This document shows, in pieces, positions 7,946 to 17,133 of a stretch of 64,000 nucleotides of DNA. Source of the stretch: Streptomyces violens (GTDB lineage Bacteria > Actinomycetota > Actinomycetes > Streptomycetales > Streptomycetaceae); assembly GCF_000717745.1 (NCBI RefSeq), contig NZ_JOBH01000010.1, forward strand, positions 1 to 64,000, written 5' to 3'. Numbering within the stretch: the first letter of the stretch is position 1; the number at the start of each line of letters is the position of its first letter. The position numbers and the translations under genes were made by a program. The notes under the pieces were generated by a model. That model was given only the letters and a program-made list of their open reading frames with translations, was not told the origin of the DNA and did no database searches.

Positions 7946-9829
7946 ATGACATATGAGGGGCGTGACGAACGCGACGGCGGCGGCGTCGGCGCGGAATCCA
8001 CCGCCTCCGGCAGCGGCAGCGCCCGGCCGGAAGCCGTGCCGCAGCAGCGTGTACCGAAGGGCAGCGGCGCCCACGCGGCCGGGCAGAGCCCGTCCGCAGC
8101 GGACCCCGGTGCGCCCGGCACACCCGGTACGCCCCCGTCCGATGCCGAGCTCGTCGCCCGTATGCGCGCCGGTGACGACGACAGCGCGTACGAGGAGCTG
8201 TACCGCCGGCACGCCGACGCCGTACGCCGCTACGCCCGCACCTGCTGCCGGGACGCGCACACCGCGGAGGACCTGACCGGCGAGGTCTTCGCGCGCACGC
8301 TGCAGGCGGTGCGCCACGGGGCCGGCCCGAAGACCGCGGTACGGGCGTACCTGCTCACCACCGTGCGCCGCGCGGCCGCCGACTGGGGCAAGACCGCCAA
8401 GCGCGAACACCTGGTCGAGGACTTCGCGGTCTTCGCGTCCTCGGCGGCCGGCTCCTCCATGGACGACGACACGCTCGACCTCGGGGCCGACGTGCGCGCC
8501 ATGCACGAGGCCGAGCAGGACATGGCCGTCCAGGCGTTCCGCAGCCTCCCCGAGCGCTATCAGACGGTGCTGTGGCACACGACGGTCGAGGAGGAGTCCC
8601 CGAGCGAGGTCGCGCCGCTCCTCGGGCTGTCCGCCAACGCCACGGCCGTGCTCGCGCACCGGGCCCGTGAGGGCCTCAAGCAGGCGTACCTCCAGGCGCA
8701 CGTCAGCCAGTCCCTGACGGCGGGCGGCGACTGCGCCCGGTACGCGGACCAGCTGGGCGCCTACGCGCGCGGCGGCCTCCGGGTGCGGGCCGAGCGCGGG
8801 CTGCGCAAGCACCTGGAGGAGTGCCCGCGCTGCCGGCTGGCGGCGCGCGAGGTCGCGGACGTCAACCAGCGCATCCGCGCGGTGCTGCCGGTCGCGGTCA
8901 TCGGCTGGTTCGCCGCCGGGTACGCGCTCAAGGGCGCGGCCGCCGTCACCGGGATCGCCGGAGCGGGCGCTGCGGCCGGTGCCGGGGCCGCGGCGGCCGC
9001 CGGGGGCGCGGGGTCCTCCGCGGGGGCCGGAGCGGCCGCCGAAGGGCTCGGGACGCCCGCGAAGGTCGGTATCGGGGCCGGCCTCACGGTCGCCGCCGCC
9101 GGGCTGGCGCTGGCGCTGGCCGGTACGCAGGAGCCGCCGAAGCCGCAGGCAAAGCCGCCCGCCCCGGTCGCGTCGAGCCCGCTGCCCCGGAAGCCCGAGC
9201 CGTCGCCCACCCCGAAGCCGGCGCCCGAGCCCGCGCCGCCCGCTCCGAAGCCCGCGCCGCCGGCTCCGAAGCCGACCCCGACTCCCAAGCCGAAGCCCCC
9301 GCCGCCGAAGCCCGTATCCGAGCCGAAGCCGACCCCGAAGCCCACTCCGACGCCGACCCCGAAGCCACCGAAGCCGACGCCACCGCCGCCGGCCGACCCG
9401 TACCCCGTCAACACCCTGGCCTGGGACTTCACGGGCAACGGCAGCGACCCGGAGGTGCGCGCCACGGACAGCAGCTTCCTGTGGCAGCGCCAGGGGGGCG
9501 TCAGCATCGGAGGCAAGAAGTACGCCCACGGTGTGACGACGCACGCCCCGTCCTCGGTGACGATCGACCTCAACCGGGAGTGCACGGCCTTCGACGCCCT
9601 CGCGGGCGTGGACGACCTGGCCATGGGGCGCGGCGCGGTGCGCTTCTCGGTGTACGCGGACGGGGTACGGCAGTGGCGCTCCGGTGTGGTGCGGGGCGGC
9701 GACCAAGCCGTGCCGGTCCATGTCCCGCTGGCGGGCCGCAAGTCCATCCGGCTGGTCGCCGAGCCCCAGACGTCCGCTGACACCCTGACGTTCAGCGACT
9801 GGGCGGAGTCGCGGATCAGCTGCCGCTGA
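7946..9829 (+). CDS. ECF sigma factor fused to zinc-finger, membrane segment and NPCBM-like domain
   Basis: About 627 residues of unusual architecture. A disordered N-terminus (1-65) is followed by sigma region 2 (about 70-150, with the TCCRDAHTAEDLTGEVF segment in the expected place) and sigma region 4 (about 195-250). Next comes a zinc-finger of zf-HC2 type (HLEECPRC, residues about 288-296), one or two hydrophobic segments (about 312-330 and 375-395), a long Pro/Lys linker (about 395-500) and a C-terminal beta domain resembling NPCBM/NEW2 carbohydrate-binding modules (GGVSIGGKKYAHGV and following). It therefore looks like a membrane-tethered sigma factor whose outside domain senses cell-surface glycan, with the anti-sigma function carried in cis. 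ATG 7946 follows GGGGG. An in-frame GTG at 7853 is possible. Confidence 0.85.
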   Translation: MTYEGRDERDGGGVGAESTASGSGSARPEAVPQQRVPKGSGAHAAGQSPSAADPGAPGTPGTPPSDAELVARMRAGDDDSAYEELYRRHADAVRRYARTCCRDAHTAEDLTGEVFARTLQAVRHGAGPKTAVRAYLLTTVRRAAADWGKTAKREHLVEDFAVFASSAAGSSMDDDTLDLGADVRAMHEAEQDMAVQAFRSLPERYQTVLWHTTVEEESPSEVAPLLGLSANATAVLAHRAREGLKQAYLQAHVSQSLTAGGDCARYADQLGAYARGGLRVRAERGLRKHLEECPRCRLAAREVADVNQRIRAVLPVAVIGWFAAGYALKGAAAVTGIAGAGAAAGAGAAAAAGGAGSSAGAGAAAEGLGTPAKVGIGAGLTVAAAGLALALAGTQEPPKPQAKPPAPVASSPLPRKPEPSPTPKPAPEPAPPAPKPAPPAPKPTPTPKPKPPPPKPVSEPKPTPKPTPTPTPKPPKPTPPPPADPYPVNTLAWDFTGNGSDPEVRATDSSFLWQRQGGVSIGGKKYAHGVTTHAPSSVTIDLNRECTAFDALAGVDDLAMGRGAVRFSVYADGVRQWRSGVVRGGDQAVPVHVPLAGRKSIRLVAEPQTSADTLTFSDWAESRISCR

Positions 9830-9909
9830 GCCGCTGAGGGGGCCGTGAGGCGCTTCTGGGGGCCTGCGAAGGCTTCTGGGAGCGGGGCGGCCCGGCGGCT
9901 TCGGCGGGG

Positions 9910-12000
9910 CTACAGCGCCAGGCGTTCGACGCCGGTCGAGACGGCGCGCTGGCGGGGTGCCGCCGTGCCCGTCCAGCAGGTGCCGCGCCGGGCGAGCAGC
10001 CGGCGCAGCCACAGCTCCGTGGAGACCAGCTCCGCCAGGCCGTCCAGGGGCAGCGGCGCGCCCTCGGCCGCGGCACGCAGCGCCTTGCGTACGACGCGGG
10101 CCTCCACCAGCCCCGCGTCGGCGAGCAGCGGCGCATCGAAGAGCCGCACGAGGTCCTCCATGGAGGCGCGCAGCCCGGCCCGTACCGCCGCGGCGTGCGT
10201 CACGTGCGAGGTCGCGCCCCAGCCCGGTGGCAGATCGCGGATGCCCGCCCCGGAGAGCACGGCGCGCAACACCGAGGCGCGTGCCCCCGGTTGCACCCTG
10301 AGCGTGTCCGGGAGCGCGCGGCAGGCGAGTACCACCTGGTTGTCCAGGAAGGGCGCGTGCAGCCGCTGGTTCCGTACCTCCGCGGCCTGTTCGAAGACGC
10401 GGTGGTCGGTGGCGTGCCGGGCGAGCGCCGCGCGTGCCCGGCGTTCTCCGGGGCGGCCGACGGCCGGGGACCGGAGTGCCGCGTCGCTCAGCCGAACCGA
10501 TACTTCAGCGAGCGCTTCGCCCGTGAGCCAGCGCGCGGCAGGCCCGGGCCGGCACCACGTGAGGGCCGCCAGCGAGGCTTCCACGGCGCTGCCCGCCACC
10601 GTCTCGTCCGTGAACTCACGCCCCAGCAGCCGCGCGGCGGCCGCGGAGATCCCCGCCCCGTAGGGCGTGCGGGCCAGCTTCCGCGCGGCCCGGTAGACCG
10701 TGAACGGTATGAACACCGAGTGTGAGGCCGCGCCGTCGGCCTTCGCCAGCGCCGTAACCGGGCGCAGCAGGTGCCGGCGCCGCCGGTCGAGCAACAGGTC
10801 CGCCAGGCGCGCCGGATGGGCGTCCAGTACCTGCCGCGCGCCGTGCCCCACGAAGTGGTCGGCGCTCCCGGAGAGCAACCGCCTGCGGTGCCGTTCGGCG
10901 GCGACCATCGAGGGCCCCGGCTCGTCCGTCAGCGGCCCCTTCCCCAGGTCCGCGTATGGCAGCGCCTCCTCGCCCGCCGCGACCACCACGTGGTGCAGCC
11001 GCGGGTTGTCCGCGATGCTGCGGGCGCGTTCCAGCTCGGCCTCCCGGTACGGCTGCCCCCCGTTGCCGGCCCGGTCGTTGAAGGTCACCGCGAGCAGCCG
11101 CTCGCCCTGCCCGTTGAGCCGCCCCGGCTGCCCCGGCAGGCCGGCCGCGAGCAGCGCCAGCGTCCCGGACGCGCTGCCGCCGGACAGGTCGGCGCCGATG
11201 CCGGGCGCCGGTGCGCCGCGCGCGGCCCGTCGGTCCTCCGGGCCCATGCCGGGCACCGGACCGGGGTCCAGGCCGCCGGGAGCGCCCGGACCGCCGTGCG
11301 GGTCGGGCGCGTGCCGCGGGGCCGCCAGTCGGGCCCGTACGGCGTCCACAAGCGCCTCCCGCACGCCGTCCACGGCCTGTTCGGGTGCGAGCTGCGGCGC
11401 CGAGACGGCGAGCGAATGGGCCTGTTCGTACGAGGTGATCTCGCTGGAGCCGCCGCGCAGTACGAGGGCGTGGCCGGGCGGGACGCGCCGCACGCCCGTG
11501 TACGGCGTGCCGGTGCCGAGCGCCTCGGGGGCGTCCGGGCAGGCCAGCAGCGCCGCGAGGTGCCCCACGTCGAGGCTCGCCTCGATCAGGTCGGCGAGCG
11601 GCAGGGCGGCGGTCGCGTAGGCCGTGCCGCCCGCCCACCGGGTGTGGAACACCGGGCGGGCGCCCGCCAGATCGCCGGTGACCGTGAGCCGCCGACCCAC
11701 CTGGGCGACGGCGGTGTAACTGCCGGGCCATGCCGTGAGATGGCGCAGCGCGCCGCCGCGCGCGGCGAGGAGGCCCACTCGCAACTGGTCGTCGGTCGCA
11801 CCGCACACCCCGAAGACGGCGATCCGGGTCTCGGGGTCGGCCTTCACGATGCGCACTTCATCGGGGCGCCAGTCGCCGACCGCCCATAGAGGATCGGGTT
11901 CGCCCCAAAGGAGTTGGGCGCCCACGGGGAGCACCGTACGGCTGTCGTCGATGGGGTCCGGGCCCGTGGCGGTACTGCTCCACCCCACCAACCAGCGCAT
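9910..12000 (-). CDS. Orphan asparagine synthetase B-like protein with degenerate active sites
   Basis: A 696-residue protein with the two-part AsnB layout: an N-terminal glutaminase-like half (about 1-195, including the AVFGVCG and VPPGHALVLRGG segments) and a C-terminal ATP-pyrophosphatase-like half (about 205-640). Two key elements are altered. The N-terminus reads MRWLVGW, so the Cys2 nucleophile for glutamine hydrolysis is missing. The PP-loop reads SGGSAS (273-278) where active enzymes have SGGxDS. Loss of the glutaminase Cys is also seen in lasso-peptide cyclases, but no lasso precursor, RRE or leader-peptidase gene is nearby. Function is unknown: it could be a divergent amide/isopeptide ligase or a binding-only homologue. 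It converges on the ECF sigma gene and is divergent from the ORF1590-type gene. Confidence 0.8.
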   Translation of the reverse strand: MRWLVGWSSTATGPDPIDDSRTVLPVGAQLLWGEPDPLWAVGDWRPDEVRIVKADPETRIAVFGVCGATDDQLRVGLLAARGGALRHLTAWPGSYTAVAQVGRRLTVTGDLAGARPVFHTRWAGGTAYATAALPLADLIEASLDVGHLAALLACPDAPEALGTGTPYTGVRRVPPGHALVLRGGSSEITSYEQAHSLAVSAPQLAPEQAVDGVREALVDAVRARLAAPRHAPDPHGGPGAPGGLDPGPVPGMGPEDRRAARGAPAPGIGADLSGGSASGTLALLAAGLPGQPGRLNGQGERLLAVTFNDRAGNGGQPYREAELERARSIADNPRLHHVVVAAGEEALPYADLGKGPLTDEPGPSMVAAERHRRRLLSGSADHFVGHGARQVLDAHPARLADLLLDRRRRHLLRPVTALAKADGAASHSVFIPFTVYRAARKLARTPYGAGISAAAARLLGREFTDETVAGSAVEASLAALTWCRPGPAARWLTGEALAEVSVRLSDAALRSPAVGRPGERRARAALARHATDHRVFEQAAEVRNQRLHAPFLDNQVVLACRALPDTLRVQPGARASVLRAVLSGAGIRDLPPGWGATSHVTHAAAVRAGLRASMEDLVRLFDAPLLADAGLVEARVVRKALRAAAEGAPLPLDGLAELVSTELWLRRLLARRGTCWTGTAAPRQRAVSTGVERLAL

Positions 12001-12075
12001 CGCGGCCTCCGCCCGTCTCCCCGTCGCTCCGTACGCCGGTCACGGGGCACTCGTCCGCCCCGTACGGCGCGTGGC

Positions 12076-12097
12076 ACAGCAGTTGTACAGCAGTTGT
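12076..12097. repeat. 11-bp tandem direct repeat upstream of the AsnB-like gene
   Basis: ACAGCAGTTGT occurs twice head to tail (12076-12086, 12087-12097), 76 bp upstream of the start codon of the asparagine-synthetase-like gene. The whole block is also flanked by GC and has ACA/TGT ends. It may be a regulator site or a small duplication. Confidence 0.5.
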
Positions 12098-12702
12098 GCG
12101 GACCACTCTGCCACGAGAGAGGCGGGTGGGAGGCGGCATGAGGACGGCGTGTACGCGGGGGCGCTCCCTGGTCCCGCGACACCGCTCCGTAGAGCCGCGC
12201 ACACCCGCCTTCGAGGGCAGCGCACACCGCCTTCAGGAGCCGCGTACGCCGCTTCTCGGAGCCGCGCGCTGCCCGCGGCGGGAAAGTGACGGGTGACGGT
12301 ATTCAGCCAAAGTCCGTTCCGTACCGATACGTTGCGGACGGAAGCGCTCTCGGCGCGGACCCGGCGCATTCAGGGGCGGTCAACGGGGCGCGCGAACCGG
12401 GCGACGGACCGTACGGACCGCCTGGCGGTCCCGTTCCGATGCGTTGCGTAAGTGATCGCGACAGTCCGGGAGGTGGGACTCACCCCCCGGACCGGACCGC
12501 CACCCGCGGGGAATGAGGTGGCGGTGTCCCCCAGCCCACTGGATCCAGTGCAGCGGGCCGACCCACGCAAGACCCATGGAAACGTGCCCGCCATGGAGCG
12601 GGCAGCGCGCACGGACGGGCGCACGGCAACACGTACCCGGAGCACATGCCCACGTGTGACCTCCCCTGCAGAGACGAATCTCGCCATCCGGGACACCGGC
12701 CC
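12098..12702. other. Long intergenic region, no gene supported
   Basis: This lies between the divergent AsnB-like and ORF1590-like genes. I find no open frame with convincing codon bias or ribosome binding site. It contains short degenerate repeats: GATACGTTGCG (around 12328) and GATGCGTTGCG (around 12438), each preceded by GTTCC, plus three loosely repeated CGCC-TTC-AG-G blocks at about 12205-12265. The length (nearly 790 bp between start codons) suggests complex regulation or an undetected RNA. Confidence 0.5.
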
Positions 12703-12731
12703 TTAACGGTCGGGATTCAGCGAACTACTCT
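12703..12731 (+). promoter_or_regulatory. Candidate promoter of the ORF1590-type gene
   Basis: TTAACG (12703-12708) and TACTCT (12726-12731) are separated by 17 bp and lie about 57 bp upstream of the ATG at 12789. Both hexamers fit the relaxed housekeeping-sigma consensus of Streptomyces. The call is by eye only. Confidence 0.4.
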
Positions 12732-12788
12732 GGGTGGACGCATGCCCCGGGGAGTACGGGGTGGCCGTCGCTTGGTCGAGGGGTGCGC

Positions 12789-14390
12789 ATGTCCAGGGAT
12801 ACTCGCGGGCCGAACGAAAAACTCGGCACCGTTCTCGCCCTCGCGGGGATCAGTAACGCCGGGCTCGCCCGCCGGGTCAACGACCTCGGTGCGCAGCGTG
12901 GCCTGACGCTTCGCTACGACAAGACCTCGGTCGCCCGGTGGGTGTCGAAGGGCATGGTCCCGCAGGGTGCGGCGCCGCATTTGATTGCGGCTGCGATCGG
13001 CAGCAAGCTCGGCCGGCCGGTGCCGCTGCACGAAATCGGGCTGGCCGACGCCGACCCCGCGCCCGAAGTGGGCCTGGCGTTCCCGCGCGACGTGAGCGCG
13101 GCCGTACGGTCCGCGACCGAGCTGTACCGGCTGGATCTGGCCGGACGGCGGGCGGGCGGCGGCGGCATCTGGCAGAGCCTGGCCGGTTCCTTCTCCGTCA
13201 GCGCGTACGCCACTCCGGCCTCCCGCTGGCTCATATCCCCGGCCGACAGCTCGGTGGCGCGGGGTGTTCCGGAGGCGAGAACGGGGCGGGGCGGCCCGAA
13301 GGACACGGATACGGACGCGGGGCCCGAGGGCGGCCCTTCGGGGCCGGTCGCCGCGCCTGGTGGCGCGCCGACGGTCCCCGGGGTCATCGGTACCGCTGCC
13401 CCTTCGGGCAAGGACCCGGCCGGCAAGGACGACCCGAAGGACACGGCGGCCGCCGCCGGCGAGCCGCTGCCGCAGCACGTCGGCCACAGCGACGTCTCGA
13501 AGCTGCGCGAGGCGGCCGAGGACGCGCGCCGCTGGGACTCCAAGTACGGCGGCGGTGACTGGCGTTCCTCGATGGTGCCCGAGTGCCTCCGGGTGGACGC
13601 GGCGCCGTTACTCCTCGCCTCGTACAGCGACGAGGTGGGACGCGCGCTGTTCGGGGCGACGGCCGAACTGACCCGGCTGGCCGGCTGGATGGCGTTCGAC
13701 ACGGGCCAGCAGGAGGCGGCGCAGCGGTACTACATCCAGGCGCTGCGCCTCGCCCGCGCCGCAGCCGACGTACCTCTGGGCGGCTACGTCCTGGCTTCGA
13801 TGTCGCTGCAGGCGACCTACCGCGGCTTCGCCGACGAGGGCGTCGACCTCGCCCAGGCCGCACTGGAGCGCAACCGGGGGCTGGCGACCGCCCGCACGAT
13901 GAGCTTCTTCCGGCTGGTCGAGGCGCGCGCCCAGGCCAAGGCCGGCGAGGGCCGCGCCTGCGAGGTCGCCCTGAAGGCGTCCGAGGGTTGGCTCGAACGG
14001 TCCCGTGAGGGCGACCCCGACCCGTCCTGGCTGGACTTCTACTCGTACGAGCGGTTCGCGGCCGATGCCGCCGAGTGTTACCGCGACCTGAGACTTCCGC
14101 GCCAGGTACGGCGCTTCACGGAACAGGCCCTGTCCCGCCCGACCGAGGAATTCGTGCGCTCGCACGGCCTGCGGCTGGTGGTGTCGGCGGTGGCCGAGCT
14201 GGAATCGGGCAATCTGGACGCGGCCTGCGCGGCGGGCACCCGCGCGGTCGAGGTGGCCGGGCGGATCTCCTCCGCCCGCACGACCGAGTACGTACGCGAT
14301 CTCCTGCACCGGCTGGAGCCGTACGGCGACGAGCCGCGCGTGGTGGAGCTGCGGGAGCGGGCGCGGCCGTTGCTGGTGGCGCCGGTTTAG
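12789..14390 (+). CDS. ORF1590/NsdA-type sporulation and antibiotic regulator (HTH plus TPR-like repeats)
   Basis: A 533-residue regulator. An N-terminal lambda-repressor-like HTH (about 10-60, with [13 protein letters not shown] and [13 protein letters not shown]) is followed by a conserved linker and a variable Gly/Pro/Asp-rich insertion (about 155-220). The rest is an all-helical TPR-like region (about 230-530). This is the family of S. griseus ORF1590, required for sporulation, and of S. coelicolor NsdA, a negative regulator of antibiotic production. ORF1590 is reported to make a long and a short product, the short one lacking the HTH, and an internal start here could do the same. ATG 12789 is preceded by GAGG at a suitable distance. 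GTG 12783 is less likely. Confidence 0.82.
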   Translation: MSRDTRGPNEKLGTVLALAGISNAGLARRVNDLGAQRGLTLRYDKTSVARWVSKGMVPQGAAPHLIAAAIGSKLGRPVPLHEIGLADADPAPEVGLAFPRDVSAAVRSATELYRLDLAGRRAGGGGIWQSLAGSFSVSAYATPASRWLISPADSSVARGVPEARTGRGGPKDTDTDAGPEGGPSGPVAAPGGAPTVPGVIGTAAPSGKDPAGKDDPKDTAAAAGEPLPQHVGHSDVSKLREAAEDARRWDSKYGGGDWRSSMVPECLRVDAAPLLLASYSDEVGRALFGATAELTRLAGWMAFDTGQQEAAQRYYIQALRLARAAADVPLGGYVLASMSLQATYRGFADEGVDLAQAALERNRGLATARTMSFFRLVEARAQAKAGEGRACEVALKASEGWLERSREGDPDPSWLDFYSYERFAADAAECYRDLRLPRQVRRFTEQALSRPTEEFVRSHGLRLVVSAVAELESGNLDAACAAGTRAVEVAGRISSARTTEYVRDLLHRLEPYGDEPRVVELRERARPLLVAPV

Positions 14391-14570
14391 CCGGTCGCCC
14401 GCCTTCCCGTCCCCCTCCCGGTGCGCTCTTTCGGGCGGCTCTTCCCGGTGCGCCACCCTGGTCACGGCCCGGGTGGAGAAGCCGGTGACGGACGGATGTC
14501 AGTGCCCCCCGTCATGATGGGTATGTCGGTCGTGACGTGACGTTGCTCGTGATGGGGAGGTGCTGCCGCG

Positions 14571-15971
14571 ATGACGTTCGAGCAGGCGGAGGGGCGGCCC
14601 GCGGGGCAGGCCCCGGGTGAGGGCGCGGGGGCCGCGCGGCGTGCGGAAGCAGGTACGGCGGAGTCCGCGGAGTCCGCGGGCGGGCGCGGGGACGACGCGC
14701 GGACCGTCGGCGCCTCCCGGCCCGCCGGGGCCCCCGGCACGGCTGCCGGGACCCCCGGCTCGGCTCCCCGTTCCGACTGCGACGTCGTGATCATCGGCGC
14801 CGGCATCGTCGGCCTGTCGACGGCGTACGCGATCACCCGGGCAGCACCCGGCACCCGCGTCGTCGTGCTGGAGAAGGAGCCCGGCCCCGCCCGGCACCAG
14901 ACGGGCCGGAACAGCGGCGTGATCCACAGCGGCATCTACTACCCACCCGGCTCCCTCAAGGCCCGCTTCGCGCTCGAAGGCTCGGCCGAGATGGTCAAGT
15001 TCTGCGCCGAGCACGACATCCCGCACGACATCACCGGCAAGCTGATCGTCGCCACCGACCGCGCCGAGCTGCCCCGCCTGCACTCCCTCATCCAGCGCGG
15101 CCGCGAGCACGGCATCCCCGTCCGCGAGCTGGGCCCCGCGCAGATCCTGGAGTACGAGCCCGAGGTGCGCGGCCTCGCGGCCATCCACGTCGGCACGACC
15201 GGCGTCGCCGACTTCGGCGCGGTCGCGGACCGGCTGGGCCGCCTCGCGACGGAGGCCGGCGCGCGCATCGAGTACGGCGCGGACGTCCGTACGATCGGCC
15301 GGCGCGGCGGCCGCGTCGCGGTGCGTACGGCCGGGGGCCGGGTCGTCCGTGCCCGCGCGCTGGTGAACTGCGCGGGACTGCACTGCGACCGCGTCGCCCG
15401 GCTGGCCGGCGACGCCCCCGGGATGCGCATCGTCCCATTCCGCGGTGAGTACTACTCCCTCTCCCCCGCGCGCGACTCCCTGGTCCGCGGCCTGGTCTAC
15501 CCCGTCCCCGACCCGGCCTTCCCGTTCCTCGGCGTCCACCTCACCCGCGGCGTGCACGGCGAGGTCCATCTCGGACCGAACGCCGTCCCCGCCCTGGCTC
15601 GCGAGGGGTACGACTGGCGGACGGTCCGGCCCGCCGAGCTGGCCGGCACCCTGGCGTACCCGGGCGCCTGGCAGATAGCCCGCCGCCACTGGCGGTACGG
15701 CGCGGGGGAGCTGCACCGCTCCCTCTCCAAGCGCGCCTTCACGGACGCGGTCCGCCGCCTGCTCCCGGCGATCACGGCGGACGACCTCATCCCCGCCCCG
15801 GCCGGCGTGCGCGCCCAGGCGGTCCTCCCCGACGGCACCCTCGTCGACGACTTCCTCATCACGGAGGGCCCCCACACCATCCACGTCCTCAACGCCCCGT
15901 CCCCGGCGGCAACGGCATCCTTGCCCATCGGCCGCGAGATCGCGGACCGAGCCCTGCGGACCCTCGGGTAA
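14571..15971 (+). CDS. lhgO: L-2-hydroxyglutarate oxidase (FAD-dependent)
   Basis: A 466-residue FAD-dependent oxidoreductase of the DAO superfamily and LhgO (YgaF) subfamily. After a non-conserved Ala/Gly-rich N-terminus of about 65 residues comes the dinucleotide fold VIIGAGIVGLSTA (about 71-83). The family-typical RNSGVIHSGIYYPPGSLKA and, later, FLGVHLTR and GEVHLGPNA segments follow. It is expected to oxidise L-2-hydroxyglutarate to 2-oxoglutarate, passing electrons to oxygen or a quinone. The ATG follows GGGGAGG at a spacing of 8. The N-terminal extension is longer than usual for the family and the true start could be further in. Confidence 0.85.
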   Translation: MTFEQAEGRPAGQAPGEGAGAARRAEAGTAESAESAGGRGDDARTVGASRPAGAPGTAAGTPGSAPRSDCDVVIIGAGIVGLSTAYAITRAAPGTRVVVLEKEPGPARHQTGRNSGVIHSGIYYPPGSLKARFALEGSAEMVKFCAEHDIPHDITGKLIVATDRAELPRLHSLIQRGREHGIPVRELGPAQILEYEPEVRGLAAIHVGTTGVADFGAVADRLGRLATEAGARIEYGADVRTIGRRGGRVAVRTAGGRVVRARALVNCAGLHCDRVARLAGDAPGMRIVPFRGEYYSLSPARDSLVRGLVYPVPDPAFPFLGVHLTRGVHGEVHLGPNAVPALAREGYDWRTVRPAELAGTLAYPGAWQIARRHWRYGAGELHRSLSKRAFTDAVRRLLPAITADDLIPAPAGVRAQAVLPDGTLVDDFLITEGPHTIHVLNAPSPAATASLPIGREIADRALRTLG

Positions 15972-16030
15972 CCAATCCGCCGCCGCTGTGGGCAGCCGGA
16001 CAGCCCCACCGGCCACCGCCCACCCGCCCG

Positions 16031-16036
16031 TAGAAT
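16031..16036 (+). promoter_or_regulatory. -10 box of trmB
   Basis: TAGAAT lies 9 nt before the GTG start of trmB, which has no recognisable Shine-Dalgarno. The transcript would have only a few untranslated bases. Confidence 0.5.
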
Positions 16037-16045
16037 CGACCCACT

Positions 16046-16909
16046 GTGTCCGAGAACCCCGCCACCCCAGCCGACGCCACCCCCGCCGCACCCGAGGGGC
16101 CCGCAGGCGCCTCCGCCGCTCCCCAGACGCACCCCGAGCAGCAGACGCCCCCCGTGCGTCAGACGCGCCACCGCGGCGAGCCGATGTTCCCCGACGGCAC
16201 CGGACCGGCCGCCGACCCGGCGGGCTCGCACCACGAGCGCCGCATCCGCTCGTTCCAGCCCCGCCGCAGCCGCGTCTCCCTCAGCCAGGCCGACGCGCTC
16301 CGCCGCCTGTGGCCCAAGTGGGGCCTGGACATCGACGGCCTGTCCCGGATCGACCTGGACGAGCTCTTCGACGGCCTGCCCGTCGTCCTGGAGATCGGCT
16401 TCGGCATGGGCGAGGCGACGGCCCAGATGGCCGCCGCCGACCCGGACACCGGCATCCTCGCCTGCGACGTCCACACCCCCGGCCAGGGCAATCTCCTCGC
16501 CCTCGCCGAGCGCAATGGCCTGTCCAACATCCGGGTGGCCAACGGCGACGCGATCATCCTCCTCCGCGAGATGCTCGCGCCCGCCTCCTTGGCCGGTCTG
16601 CGCGTGTACTTCCCGGACCCGTGGCCGAAAAAGCGCCACCACAAGCGGCGCCTGATCCAGCCGGAGTTCCTCTCCCTGGTCACGACGCGACTCGCCCCGG
16701 GCGCGATCGTCCACTGCGCCACCGACTGGGAGCCGTACGCGGAGCAGATGCTCGAGGTACTGAGCGCCGAGCCGACCCTGGAGAACGTCCACCCGGACAG
16801 CGGCTACGCGCCCCGCCCCGACTTCCGCCCGCTCACCAAGTTCGAGGGCCAGGGCCTGGACAAGGGCCACGTCGTACACGACCTCCTCTTCCGCCGCCGC
16901 ACGGACTGA
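16046..16909 (+). CDS. trmB: tRNA (guanine-N7-)-methyltransferase
   Basis: A 287-residue SAM-dependent enzyme that methylates N7 of G46 in tRNA variable loops. The Rossmann core starts with EIGFGMGE (about residues 115-122) as the SAM site. It is followed by the family signature FPDPWPKKRHHKRR (about 190-203), and the C-terminal FRPLTKFEGQG region is typical. The first 60 residues or so are an Ala/Pro-rich extension common in actinomycete versions. The GTG start has a -10-like TAGAAT 9 nt upstream. Confidence 0.95.
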   Translation: MSENPATPADATPAAPEGPAGASAAPQTHPEQQTPPVRQTRHRGEPMFPDGTGPAADPAGSHHERRIRSFQPRRSRVSLSQADALRRLWPKWGLDIDGLSRIDLDELFDGLPVVLEIGFGMGEATAQMAAADPDTGILACDVHTPGQGNLLALAERNGLSNIRVANGDAIILLREMLAPASLAGLRVYFPDPWPKKRHHKRRLIQPEFLSLVTTRLAPGAIVHCATDWEPYAEQMLEVLSAEPTLENVHPDSGYAPRPDFRPLTKFEGQGLDKGHVVHDLLFRRRTD

Positions 16910-17121
16910 GCCGACGGGGACGACGGGGACGAGGCCAACGGTCGCCGGAATCCGGGCCCCCGCCCCGTACAGCTCCCTCCGCTCCCCTCCCCTCCGCCCA
17001 ACTCCGATCCGTACAGCTCCATCCACACACAAGTACGGCCAAAACTGGCCCGTACCGATCGCCCCGCCCATCGGCTCTCAGCCCCGGTGCACGACTCCGC
17101 GCGCCGCCGCGACCTCGTGGT

Positions 17122-17133
17122 TACTGTCGAAGA
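17122..17133 (+). promoter_or_regulatory. Leaderless -10 box of the prsW-type gene
   Basis: TACTGT (17122-17127) is followed by 6 nt and then the GTG at 17134, with no ribosome binding site, as expected for a leaderless mRNA starting at the G of the start codon. Confidence 0.55.

Noticed and set aside
12286..12706. Small open frames (76 and 84 residues) in the gap before the ORF1590-type gene
   Set aside because: No ribosome binding site, no codon bias and no recognisable protein.
9910..12788. Lasso-peptide biosynthetic cluster around the AsnB-like gene
   Set aside because: No precursor peptide, RRE protein or leader peptidase can be found on either side, and the PP-loop Asp is missing.
15988..17133. 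N-terminal extension of the PrsW protein through trmB
   Set aside because: The frame is open but overlaps trmB completely, has no start signal, and its composition is Pro/Arg-rich noise. A -10 box sits directly ahead of GTG 17134.
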